Assembly (NCBI RefSeq): GCF_010093815.1
Contig: NW_022985551.1
Span: 1,747,087-1,811,086 of the forward strand
Length of the DNA stretch: 64,000 nt
Origin: Pseudovirgaria hyperparasitica
Lineage: Eukaryota > Ascomycota > Dothideomycetes > Acrospermales > Acrospermaceae
Direction: 5' to 3'
Below are positions 48,392 through 59,024 of the stretch, in pieces (position 1 is the first letter of the stretch; the number at the start of each line of letters is the position of its first letter). The position numbers were made by a program, and so were the translations under genes. Under the pieces are notes generated by a model. The model worked only from the letters and a program-made list of their open reading frames with translations, ran no database searches and was not told the DNA's origin.

Positions 48392-49702
48392 GGTTGCTGG
48401 AAATCTGGATGAGAATCGGATGTCCACCACGAATAGTCGTGATTTATGCTCTGGAGGGTCTGTGCGATGTGATCAGCCCGCAGCTCAACAATCAGCCAGC
48501 CACAAGGCTCAACACATCAAAAAAATCGAGATCATGATCCAATTGCGGATCACCGCATCTCTGAGCCAACGTGCAAAAAGCGCACAATAACAACCTGATG
48601 CACACGTACCTGTTGTTCCTGCGTAACTGTCTGTCCTGGGCCCTATTCTATGACCACTCGAAACGTTTTGATCAAACGTTATGACCCGAAACTCAGATCT
48701 TTCTTCACAATGACCAGTATATCGTCCAGCAGCACTAACAAATCCCCCGTGCCTCTTGTATCTGTCGTCGAACCCTATCCCTCTAAAGTGCTATCACCAG
48801 TTGCCTCTTTTGATAGGCTAGAAGCCCAGAGCTCTGTTATGTGCACAGCACAAAACGTTCGGAAAAATAAATCGCGCGCAATTAAGTCGTCGTCCGCTGA
48901 TCCTGTCATAAAATCACGCAACACCTTTCGACTTCAGAAATATATATGAATATATCTCCCCTGAAGAAAAAGAGATCTGCAAAATGTATAGTCCCATCGC
49001 CTGCCAGCAAGCACCCACACCAATATATATTAAGCCACCTCTCCATCATAGCATATCCCAAATGCCGGCATACAAGCCACGCTAAAGCCCAATTGAGCCT
49101 AGTCCCGCTGGTAAACTACCGCTTTGGATCTGAGAGGATGCCCGCCGATTGGTGCGTTGGGCGCGGGCAGAAGACCGCGTTCTAGTCGAGACCCTTGGGG
49201 GGGAACTCGTAGGCATCGCGGATACGTCAGGAAAGCCGCGGTCTGTGTTGTAGATTCTACATTGCTGTTGTGTATTATCGCGTGGTTTGGAGTGTCGGGT
49301 TAACGGTTCGGCAGTTGGGAGTTTGGGGCACCGAGGGAGGGTTTATTGTGATAAGTGGTGGTGGAGAACGTCATGGAGAATTTGATTTTGTTTTGATTTG
49401 TTATATATATAGCTTTGGTACTTTAGTACTGTAAGCTGCGTCACGATAGCGCTTGATGTTCTGTGAAGCGTCGTATTACTGCGTTGTAAAGACTGTGAGG
49501 CGTACTTATTGCTCGTATCGTCGCCTGGTTACGACTATGACAGACTAGTATCATAATTCATGAATGCCACCATTCCCCCCGGATGTGGTCTTATACTCTC
49601 TCCGCCGCCTGGACAAGGCTGTCCTCGGGACTTGGTCTCCGATCCACTCTCCCAATCTGTCCGGCATGCCTGCACGACTCTCCCCATTCTCCGCTTGACG
49701 GC
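48392..49702. other. 1.3-kb intergenic region
   Basis: Promoter side of the dehydratase gene and 3' flank of the coiled-coil gene. I looked for a quinate-activator-type palindrome (GGATAA...TTATCC) and saw none. AT-rich around 48,930-48,960 and 49,380-49,420. No gene recognised. Confidence 0.5.
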
Positions 49703-50693
49703 TCAAGCCCTGGCCTCGCTAATCGTATTCCCGGATCCCGCATTATCACCTGCCCTCTCCCGGCGTCCTCTGGGCTGCGTATCCGTGCTGCTATCCCTCC
49801 TTCCCCTCAGCGTCCTCTCCAAATCCCTGATCTTCCTCCTCAGCAGATCATTCTCCCTCTTCGCCTCCTCCAGCTCCATCCTGTAATGTGCAACCTCCTC
49901 GTACCTCGGTGTGCTCAGGCCTATACTTGCCGATCGTGGTGGCGCTACATCGTTCGCGCTGCCGGGCTGTGACGACATCGAGTATCGGTGCGGGCCGGCG
50001 GCGGAGCTGGATGCTGAGTGCGGCACGTAGCCCGTGCTTTGGCTTGTTCGCGATATGCTAGAAGAGCTGCGGTGGCGGCGGGATGCAGTCGGGTGCGTTG
50101 GACCAGTCAAGGCGCCGGTATGTTGAGCCGAAGGGTCGGTTGCGTCGAAGAGGAGGGCACCACCCGAGGCTGTTGACGATGCGGTGGATGCAACGGAAGC
50201 GGAATGTGCCCGGAGAGCAGAGAGTTCACGGGTTAGACGATTGACCTGTCATTCGTATGGGTGTTAGTGGATTGTAGGAACTATGACGTACACGCGACAA
50301 GAGGTATCTCTTGATGCTCGAGGCGACACATGTGTGCTGGGACTTGGGAGTACTCACCACGGCCTCTTGTTCTTTTTCGAGCTCTAGATGAAGCTCAGCG
50401 GCCGTCAAAGGGCGTGGGTGCCGCATGGGCACGCCTGCAATGTCTCTATCTGAAGGTGGGTGTACTGAAGCCATGCCAGGACTCAGCGGTGGGAACGGCT
50501 GGGCCGTAGTATTTGAAGCGGTAGGAAGGGCTCCGCTTGGCGAAGCCAGAGGTAAAGGAGGTGGGCTCATCGGGAAAATTTGCGATGCGCGTCGTGAAGT
50601 CGGAGTTGAGGAGTGATGGGATGTTGATGCAGCTGCAGCACCACTGGCCACAGCGCGGGGCGTCTGCGGAATTGTGTTGAGATCAGGCGACAT
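49703..50693 (-). CDS. Uncharacterised Ser/Pro-rich protein with C-terminal coiled coil
   Basis: Two exons (50,693-50,358; 50,245-49,703) with a 112-bp intron give 292 residues. Residues 1-90 are Ser/Pro/Ala-rich and probably disordered. A short helix with LTAAELHLELEKEQEAVVNRL spans the splice junction. Residues about 150-225 are Ser-rich, and a coiled coil (YRMELEEAKRENDLLRRKI, then RDLERTLRGRR) precedes a charged tail. The leucine spacing resembles leucine-zipper segments, but no bZIP basic region is clear. I do not recognise the family. A scaffold or regulator is possible, but that is a guess. Confidence 0.75.
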
Positions 50694-51282
50694 CTTGACT
50701 GGCTGCTGTTATCTGTAAAGTCCTTTGAAGTGATACACTCCGGTTGCACGAGCGGAGACTGCGATTGCTTGCGAGAGTTTTGACAGTAATAAATGTTACG
50801 GCACGGTGTGACGCGTAGTTCTTAGGGTAGTGTCTGTGCCGGTGTCGTCATCGTCAGACTCTGTGCGAGCCTCCTGGAAGAAGCAGATCACATCAAGAAG
50901 CGTGTCGAGGGGCGTCGGAACAAAATAGAGTGCAGTGTGATGTTGCAAGTGAGGGAATGAAGGTGTGGCAAGGAAGTCGTAGTCCGCTCAAGCTTGTCGG
51001 CTATTTCACAACATCAAATTAAAGTACTCAATTTCCGCGACTGCGTTGACCGTCATTGCGCAGTATGCCTGCGTTGGAGGGTATTATTTTGTTTAGATAT
51101 ATACCTTTCTAGTACATCTAGCCATTCTAGCTTCACTAGACACTCTGACGGATTCTTTCTACCGCGCCTTGGAAGTGGCAATGTGCGCATTGATTCGTCA
51201 AAGATGCTAACTCCATGCTCCGATGTTCCATGCTACGGGACGATAGGAAATGATATGGGTCTTCCAGATCGAATCCTCATAT
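50694..51282. other. Intergenic between eIF3L and coiled-coil gene
   Basis: 589 bp: promoter of the coiled-coil gene and 3' flank of eIF3L, both minus strand. Nothing recognised. Confidence 0.5.
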
Positions 51283-52802
51283 TCAGTATGTCCTTGACAA
51301 GTTCCTCAGGTACCAATCTACCAGTCTACGACCAACCTTTGCTTCGGAGACATGAATTAAATCCTAGACCGTCGGTTAGCTTTGCTCATACTCAGAATTT
51401 TGCCCAACTTACTCCTTCCATGGCATAGTCCAAATCACTGCTATTGATAATATCGCCATCCAAAAGTCCACCTTCGCTCCACCTGACCTGCCGGCTTCTT
51501 TGTTTGTTTACGAGTAGCCAATGTCTCAGCTTCTCTGGTTCTACGTCGAGGAAGCCAGCAAGCTTCTTGAGGTCCATAGTTGTGTAAAGCTTAAGGTAGC
51601 TCTTCACAGTTGGTGACCACATGTTAACCTTGACCTCCTCCATGAAGATAGCAAGGTGGTGCTCCACAGGGTCAATGTTGATCTCAGCGTTATCGAAGTC
51701 AGGAGGTGTTGGCGAGATGAATCTAGGACACGCAGTCCTGAAGTATTCCTCGAATATAGGCAATGCCTCTGGTCCTCCGCGTTGAAGGCGGGTAAACTGC
51801 TCGCCGAACTTTTCTCTCAGTGCAGTATGAATAGTGTCATCTAATCTTGTGGGTTGGAAAGCTACACAGATCGCGATGAGGGCGTACATCTGATCATTCT
51901 TCTTGGAGATTGAGTCGTATTGGGCGTTCTTCTGGAAATTCTTCGTCCGCGAAACGTACACCAGGATGTGGCTGAACATGCGGATAGCATCCGAATACCT
52001 GCGCATCATCATGTACGAGAATCCAACATAGTAGTATGTGGTAAAGTGCGCAGCCATAACGCGGGCAAACATGGCCTTCTTGTTCAGCTCGATGTTGTCG
52101 AGGGTCTTGATGGCCAGACTGAAATCTCCAAGCAGACAGTGTACCCGCAAAAGTCCAATGATAGAGAAGTATCCCAGCATCTTGTAAAGCGGCCTGTTAC
52201 CGTACTCTCCAGCGTAATTTGACGCCTCTTCTCCCCTCTTCATAGCGTCTAGTTGCTCTGTAATTTGTGACTTTTGGATAAGGGAATAAAGGACGTTGAG
52301 GACACTGTAGCATCCCCAGGTGTTCGGGTTCTCGCGGAGTATGGCAATTTCATCCTCATTGTCGGCCTTCAGAGCGACTTTCTGTCGATATGCGCAGAAG
52401 CTATTGAATTGGTAGATGAATTCGTCGATCACGTCCCATGCCCAGTAGTACTAATTCCAGTAAGTAATGAACCTTTAGGTACCATCACACACTCACAGAT
52501 GGGACCTCAATGTCCACAGGCCCTTCCGAGTTTAGTATGTAGTGGAAGAGACTGCAGTAGTTGTCGTAGCTCAAAATCTTTGTTTCGAGGGTTGCTTGGA
52601 ATTCAAGAGGCGTAGCAGCTGCCGCTAATTGTGCCTGGAGATCTGCTCCACCTGACTGACCAAAAGAACTGGAGTGGTCGATGTCGTCCATACCATCTTC
52701 ATATTGCACTTGCTCACGGTAGTCGTTAGCGAGCGCCTCTTCTTCGACGTCTGAGTCGTCAGCCGGCGCGCGCAATGGCGCCTCTTGTTGTCTTAAAGAC
52801 AT
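51283..52802 (-). CDS. Translation initiation factor eIF3 subunit L
   Basis: Three exons (52,802-52,497; 52,450-51,413; 51,363-51,283) with introns of 46 and 49 bp give 474 residues, the usual size. The N-terminus is acidic. The body carries the conserved eIF3l blocks YYWAWDVIDEFIYQFNSF, RPLYKMLGYFSIIGLLR and AHFTTYYYVGFSYMMMRRY, then a PCI domain. The short last exon encodes DLIHVSEAKVGRRLVDWYL, the expected C-terminus, and is too short to be seen as a separate open frame. eIF3 binds the 40S subunit and recruits mRNA. The L subunit is absent from S. cerevisiae but usual in filamentous fungi. Confidence 0.95.
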
Positions 52803-53486
52803 GATGACGCCGTGACAATATACAGCGCGATCGAGGTAAAGTAGGGTGATGCGAGAGCGTTGGCGTGGTCGTTGGCTGTTCTCTTTGTCGAGCGGGACGA
52901 ATTTCGTGTAGTTTTCGCTTGCGAAAGTGGGATGTCGACGCCTTGTTGCCTTATTTTCAATCGATAAATGCTACCACCTTCAGGGCATCTCCTCCAAACG
53001 GATTACCAATAATTCGGAGTTGATAGTTCACATTGCACTCAGTAGGAGGGAAAATTTTTAGATGCCATTAGTTATGTCTCGATATTGGCATGATTGTGAT
53101 CCCTATCCTCCAAGTTATCCATACTCGCTCACAAATCGTGAAGGACCACAGGGGATCAACTCGATTGCAAGTATCATCGCATTTTGATTCGATGTCCATA
53201 AGTAAGCTATTGCGGTACTGCTAAGCACAGGACTATCATATGCGTATGTCAGAGACATACCGCCTCAAACCACCACCCTGTTTGAATCTCCACCCAAAAG
53301 CAGTAAAACGTCACCCGCTTTCTAAGCACCCCGCAATCCATAAACCCATTCATTACAACTCCAACATCCATCTGATCCGTCCCCAGAAACACCGCCGAAA
53401 ACACTTATATCCACAAATTTCTGGGCCCACCACCTCATCCAGTGCCCCATCCACATCATTCTTTCTCGTCCCCCTTCAACCGGAGA
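52803..53486. other. Divergent intergenic region
   Basis: 684 bp between eIF3L (-) and the nitrilase-family gene (+), so it should hold both promoters. The frame at 53,240-53,560 overlaps the start of the hydrolase and is a shadow. No element recognised. Confidence 0.5.
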
Positions 53487-54531
53487 ATGTCTCCAACCCA
53501 CAGAGTTGCCACTATCCAACTCCACCCAATCCCCCTCTCGCCAGCCAAAAACTTCGCTAAAGCAAGCGCTTTTATTCGCAGCGCCGTCGCCCAAGGCGCC
53601 GAGCTCTGCGTGCTACCCGAGTACCACCTCACCAACTGGCTGCCTGCAGACCCGGCATTCAGAGACGCATGCAGCGACTGGGCCGTCTGGCTGGCAAAGT
53701 ATCAGGCGCTGGCCAAGGAGTTGGCCGTGTGCATTGTGCCAGGGACGATTGTGGAGCGGCATGTAAGTGGGGAAGGCACAGGCGAGGGTATGGGGGCAGA
53801 TGTCATGTATAATGTTTGCTATTTCATCGGTAGGCAGGGCGAGATAGTGGGTAAGTATGTGAAGAAGAATCTGTGGTGAGTTCTACTCGTGCACGGGACA
53901 TACAATATTGGGCGTTGCTGGTTTTCTTCATTTAGAACTAATGGATGACTTTCAGGGGCGCGATTGAGCGCGACCATCTCGAATCTTCGACACATGCCCC
54001 GCACGAAGTGTTTGATACGCCGATTGGTAAGGTCGGTCTGTTGATATGTTGGGATCTTGCGTTTCCTGAAGCATTCCGCGAGCTCATTGCTGCGGGCGCG
54101 AAGACGATCATCATCCCGACGTTTTGGACGCTGTTCGACTGCTCGCTGGAAGGCTTGAAGCTGAACCCGAAGGCTGAGGCGCTGTTCTTGGACAGCATGC
54201 TAACAGCGAGGACTTTTGAGAATACTTGTGGTGAGTTGCCTTAAGTTTGGATAGTGATGCGAAAGGCTTACCGTCGTCGGTGGCAGCAATCATCTTTGCA
54301 AACGCGGGTGGGCCTCCTCAAAAGGGCTACGCTGGTCTGTCTCAAGTTGTTATACCCTATGTTGGACCTATTGCGCGCCTTGGTAGCAGCGCTGAAGGCA
54401 TGGCTGTCATTGATCTTGATCTCGGAATCCTGGAGGATGCTGAGGAGAATTACAAAGTCCGTGCTGATCTTGCTAGACAGGATTGGCATTACGACTACAG
54501 ACATACCAAGCGGGAGAAGGGTAGACTATGA
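53487..54531 (+). CDS. Carbon-nitrogen hydrolase (nitrilase superfamily)
   Basis: Three exons (53,487-53,875; 53,956-54,230; 54,287-54,531) with introns of 80 and 56 bp give 302 residues. The catalytic triad is visible: Glu in VLPEYHLTNW, Lys in GKYVKKNLW and Cys in LLICWDLAFPEAF. The expected fold is the alpha-beta-beta-alpha sandwich. Start chosen at MSPTHRVATIQLHP, since the family begins just before the first beta strand; the reading frame upstream has no ATG in good context. Substrate class (nitrile, amide, ureide or omega-amide) cannot be told. No signal peptide, so probably cytosolic. Confidence 0.9.
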
Positions 54532-54872
54532 TGTACCAAATCTCTGGTGTGGCTTGTTACCATGACTGTTTGGCATTGTGACAACATGACATACTCTCGG
54601 CCCCTATTTGAATGATACACCAAAAGCCATATTTCGGGCAGGGTATCGATGAAGAGAAGAAAAATCAAACAACCTCCGACTCAGACAAGCTCTGCACTAA
54701 TACCAATTATTATTGGGGGCACACGCGTGTGGGGGCCTGTGGTCCCGACTATGGTCTCGCGATCTGTGAAGGAAAATCAGAACAGGAAACAAAGGGAGAT
54801 TCGACAGATTGTGGTATCGACCCGTAGGACTCGAAGATCAACTCTGATCTTTTAGGAAAGGAAGGCTTTAAT
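54532..54872. other. Convergent intergenic region
   Basis: 341 bp between the 3' ends of the hydrolase (+) and the RRM gene (-). Nothing recognised. Confidence 0.5.
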
Positions 54873-56406
54873 TCACGCCGTTACGCTTTCCGCCCAATTG
54901 CTGGACAGGCCAACTCCATACGCCGGGAAGTTTTGATCCGCCTGCTTCTCTTTTCCAGAGTCGCTGCTGCTAGCATCGAGACTAAGCAAGGTATATCGGT
55001 TGACCACTGACGATACCGGGTCCACAACAGCAGTCTGAAATCTGTGGTTACGATGGCGGGGCACTTTTGACTTGGGAAGCGTCGCACCACATGGATCAGG
55101 ACACCACTCGATACGTAGACCTTTATACGCAGCCCTGGACATCATACATGTGCGAGCGTACATGGCTTGATGTACGGAATTGGTTGACAAGAAGATGTCC
55201 TCGCCTCTGACGTCGATGTCGAGGATAATAAGATTTTCGATATGCTCCATGTCCTCACGGATTCCTTCTTCTGTGTGCTTTTTCGTGCCACGACGAATGA
55301 CGAGATTGCGGGTAGCACCATTGGCGAGCTTGTTGGCGACATGCGGTGCGAGTCGGAACTGGCGTTCAGCCCACTTAACGTGAATCTATGCATTGTCAGT
55401 ACGTCAAACTGAAGTCGCACATCATGCAAATAACATGGCAATAGTACCGGTCGACCATTCACGCAGATATTCTCCTTCCGAGCATAGCGGACGAACTCCT
55501 CGGCGCCCTCAACAAAAGATACAATGACCGAATGGTCTTTCCGGAAATAGGCTTCCAGGATTCGACCGCCACGAATAACGTTGATGAGGTCTCTCATTGG
55601 CATCTGGCTCGCAAGGTTTGTGATATGGATGGTACGTTTAGTATCTCGAGGAAGAGATCGATCGGTACGAGTCTCTTCTCGATCAGTCTTGACCCTCGGA
55701 TACTGGTCTTCGTCGTGATCTTCTTCAGGAGAATAGCTGTCGCGGGTCTGCGAAACTTCCTGTCCCCTTAACGGATGACTATCAAAACATGATGGCACGG
55801 GCGAATGGTCGAACCCTGGTGTATTGTCGGGAGCAGACAATTGCACCGGTATATGCTGCGGTTTGTCGAAAGTGCAGTCCCTTCCAGACTCCTCTTCTGT
55901 CTGTTGATCATCATTATCGCCACCCTTGGTGAGTATCTGCAGCACCTCTTGTGTGACGCCACCTCGAATCAGGGCGTTACAAAGCGAGCCTACAACATGT
56001 CGCGTTAGTTGAACGTACAGGATAAGAAGCTCAGTAATGTACGCTGGGTCAACATCAGGAGTCAAGATTCACACGTACGGTACTCAGAGATAGATCGGAC
56101 CTGTTCAAGTGAGCACAATGTGATTGACTCGGGGCGCTCCGCATACATACCAAGAATTCATATTCAGCTCGCGATATAGTGACGGTATCGTGGTCACCAG
56201 CTGTATACTGTTGGCGTGTGAGTCTGACTATCGTATAGTAAAAATCGCACAGGCTTTAATAGGATAAATACTCACAAATTCTGCTCTATGAGAACTGTCA
56301 GCAACGGATTGGATTGGGAATTATCACAACTGTTAACTCACCGCCGCAACAGAGCTTCGAAATATGCTTTATCGATAGTCACACTATTACCCGCTGGTGA
56401 CGCCAT
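54873..56406 (-). CDS. Tandem-RRM RNA-binding protein (filamentous-fungal Nrd1-like)
   Basis: Six exons (56,406-56,342; 56,285-56,276; 56,207-56,151; 56,100-56,079; 55,989-55,448; 55,385-54,873) with introns of 56, 68, 50, 89 and 62 bp give 402 residues. Exon 2 is only 10 bases. The N-terminus VTIDKAYFEALLRRAEFYTAG...ITISRAEYEFL-like pattern is found in fungal proteins related to S. pombe Nrd1. Two degenerate RRMs follow: one from RTIHITNL at about residue 175 to VNGRP, and a second from RNLVIRR to KGLRIEW. Between them lies KWAERQFRLAPHVANKLANGATRN, shortened here in description. Such proteins bind mRNA; target and role here are unknown. The gene is divergent from BCS1 with 332 bp between start codons. 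Confidence 0.8.
56276..56285 (-). other. 10-nt micro-exon of the RRM gene
   Basis: AGCAGAATTT between CATAG and GTGAGT. It completes an Arg codon and adds Ala-Glu-Phe, which restores the family sequence LLRRAEFYT. Skipping it would shift the frame. Confidence 0.75.
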
Positions 56407-56738
56407 CGTAGGAGAACGCGATCTCTGGATTACAACGAAAGACACCAATAGTGAGACTCACTGAAAAAACATGTATCGAAGAGAAAATTCGACACTGTGC
56501 GCGTAAAGAATCTGCAAAAACATTGGGTTGGACTGTCAAATTGGGAAATCACAACGCCTGGTCTTGGCATTGCGGCCATAGCTCCCAGCCCTATGAGATC
56601 TGCACTAGTAATTAGTGCAGACACTCCATCTGGAGGAAAAATTCCACCGTCTCATTATAATCAACTACGATATCATGCCATGACGTGAGTGTAAACACTT
56701 CCGTGTGGTCTTTCAATCATCAAACATCTCCCACGTAG
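56407..56738. promoter_or_regulatory. Bidirectional promoter region, RRM gene and BCS1
   Basis: 332 bp separate the start codons of the minus-strand RRM gene and the plus-strand BCS1 gene. Both promoters must lie here or overlap the genes. No TATA box recognised. Confidence 0.55.
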
Positions 56739-58246
56739 ATGGACAAGAATGCGCCCGTACTGTCGCAGAATGCTCAGCAGCAGCATAATGCGCTGACCTC
56801 GCATCTTCTTCCCGCTGGGAATGATGGCGGTGGCTCAATCTTCGCCCAACTGACGGGGAATCCGTTCTTCACCGCAGTAAGCGTGGCAAGCATGTCAGGC
56901 ATGTTGCGACACTAATGTGTATTTCGAAGGGTTTCGGCTTAGCTGCCCTTGCCGCTGCCGCTCGATTCGGACAAAAAGGCATCCGACAGAGTGCAGAGCT
57001 TTTGAGACGTCGCATGCTTGTCGATATAGAGATTACCCGTCACGACGCTTCATACGATTGGCTCTTGCAATGGATGACCGCATACCAAAGATCACAACTC
57101 GCCGGCAAGTCTGTTACAGACACAACGAAATCTCCTCCCCGAATTGGTATCTTCTCCTCGATCCTTGAACGGATAAATCCTCGATTGCACCATTTGCAAG
57201 TGAAGACAGCGAAAGTCAGCAGGTCGGATGGTTCGCAAAGTACACACTTCAGTCTTGTACCTGGGCATGGCCGGCATCTGCTGAGGTACAAGAATGCATT
57301 CATACTCGTGAACAGACAAAGAGAGAAGTCATTTGATCTAAACAGCGGCACGCCGTTCGAGACGATAACAATGACGACACTATATACTCACAGACACATC
57401 TTCGAGAAGCTGTTCACAGAGGCACATGAGTTGGCACAACACAGACAAGAGGGCAAGACAAGCATCTATACCTGTATGGGCTTCGAGTGGAAACAGTTCG
57501 GAGAACCGAAACGAAAGAGACCGCTCGACTCAGTCGTACTCGAGGCAGGCGTAAAGGAGAGGATTGTGGAGGATCTTGAATCATTCATACAGGCAAGGAC
57601 GTGGTACCTCGATCGTGGAATCCCATACCGTCGTGGCTACCTGCTATATGGCCCTCCTGGGACGGGGAAGAGCTCTTTCATCCAAGCCCTCGCAGGACAC
57701 TTTGACTTCAATATTGCCATGTTGAACGTCAGTCAGCGCGGGCTCACAGACGACAAGCTAAACCATCTATTAACAAAGGTGCCTTCCAGGACGATTGTCC
57801 TACTGGAAGATGCCGATGCCGCCTTCATCAACCGAAAGGTTGCAGGGGAAGACGGCTACTCGGGGGCAACAGTCACCTTCTCCGGACTACTGAATGCACT
57901 GGACGGGGTAGCCAGTGCCGAGGAACGGATCATATTCTTGACGACGAACCACATTGAGCGACTTGATGAGGCCTTGGTACGCCCCGGGCGGGTCGACATG
58001 ACGGTACGGCTAGGTGAAGCCACGGAAGGACAGATAGAGCAGCTCTGGGATAGATTCTATGCTGATTTTGATGGAGAGGGGCATGGAAAGCGACGGTTCA
58101 TGCAGCGAGTTAAAGAGCTCCAACTTGCAAACGTTGTTAGCACGGCTGCTTTGCAGGGACTGTTCCTGTATAACAAAGAGGATATGGACGGCGCCATTAC
58201 GATGCTGGCCGACCTGGGGCCGCGATCAGGCCACGCGCAGGGCTGA
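56739..58246 (+). CDS. BCS1: Mitochondrial chaperone BCS1 (AAA ATPase)
   Basis: Two exons (56,739-56,876; 56,930-58,246) with a 53-bp intron give 484 residues. Residues 1-70 include a hydrophobic segment (GFGLAALAAAARFG) that serves as the single membrane anchor, with the BCS1-specific N-domain behind it (MLVDIEITRHDASYDWLLQW). The AAA domain has Walker A GPPGTGKSS, Walker B IVLLEDADAAF, sensor FLTTNH and arginine-finger region RPGRVDM. RGIPYRRGYLLYGPPG is the BCS1 signature. Bcs1 is an inner-membrane ring that moves the folded Rieske Fe-S protein across the membrane into complex III. The start lies in a short exon that would be missed without splicing. Confidence 0.93.
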
Positions 58247-59024
58247 GAAATGACTCCGTCCCCACTATATGTGTACATATGATATACTGTGTAAATATAC
58301 AACCGAGACTGGCAATTGTATCGTGGTAAGGCCATCAGGCATCAATGTAGGCCGGGGGTTAGATTGACAGTCACTGACAACCGTGATGGCCTTGGAACGA
58401 CTTAGCGTGACTCAGGTGACCGCGGGACCTTGATCGGATCGCACGTACGCCACGAGTCATGAGTCGCCAGTCACGAGTCACGAGCCACGAGCCACGCAGC
58501 CGTCGCATCATCGTCGTCATTCCCTTGTTCCTTCCCTGAAACTTTGGGACCTTTCGACCTTGGAAATAAGCTTGGAAGGTGATCCCTCCTTCCCTCCCCA
58601 TCTAATCTCTAATCAGATCAGATTGATAAGCTTACCGTTGTTACTATCAAACATCGCGAGTACTTCTGCATTGCTTCAGGGATATCGCACGTTTGGCGTC
58701 CACCGATCTGCATTATAAGGCCGCGCCCGCTCTTGGGTTCTGCAATCCTACGGGCGCCAGCTGATGCGTGCAGGGCCGTCCGCGTCGCCCTCTTCCACGT
58801 CACGCTCATCCTCTTGCTTGGCCTGTGCCTGACTTTCTTCTCTCTCCTCAAGTCAGAGAAAGCTTCACCTAGTAACACGCCGATGACATCCTCATGAGAC
58901 ACAGGACCACTGAGATCAACTATAGGGGAGTAGACTGGTCATTGCTAATGTCGACGGCCCTGGAAGGACACTCTTTGTTCTTTGTTGCTGCAGCCGTTCG
59001 AAGGCTGTCGTGACGCCTTCTAGT
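58247..59024. other. Intergenic between BCS1 and the OPT transporter
   Basis: 778 bp with the promoter of the OPT gene. It contains a heptamer tandem repeat at 58,451-58,499. The minus-strand frame at 58,618-58,902 has no family resemblance and is not called. Confidence 0.5.
58451..58499. repeat. 7 x 7-bp tandem repeat, CACGAGY
   Basis: Seven consecutive heptamers in exact register: CACGAGT, CATGAGT, CGCCAGT, CACGAGT, CACGAGC, CACGAGC, CACGCAG. It lies about 530 bp upstream of the OPT transporter start and about 200 bp after BCS1. It may be a decayed minisatellite or a clustered binding site. Confidence 0.7.

Noticed and set aside
48392-49702. Quinate-activator binding palindrome upstream of the dehydratase
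   Set aside because: No GGATAA...TTATCC type site was seen.
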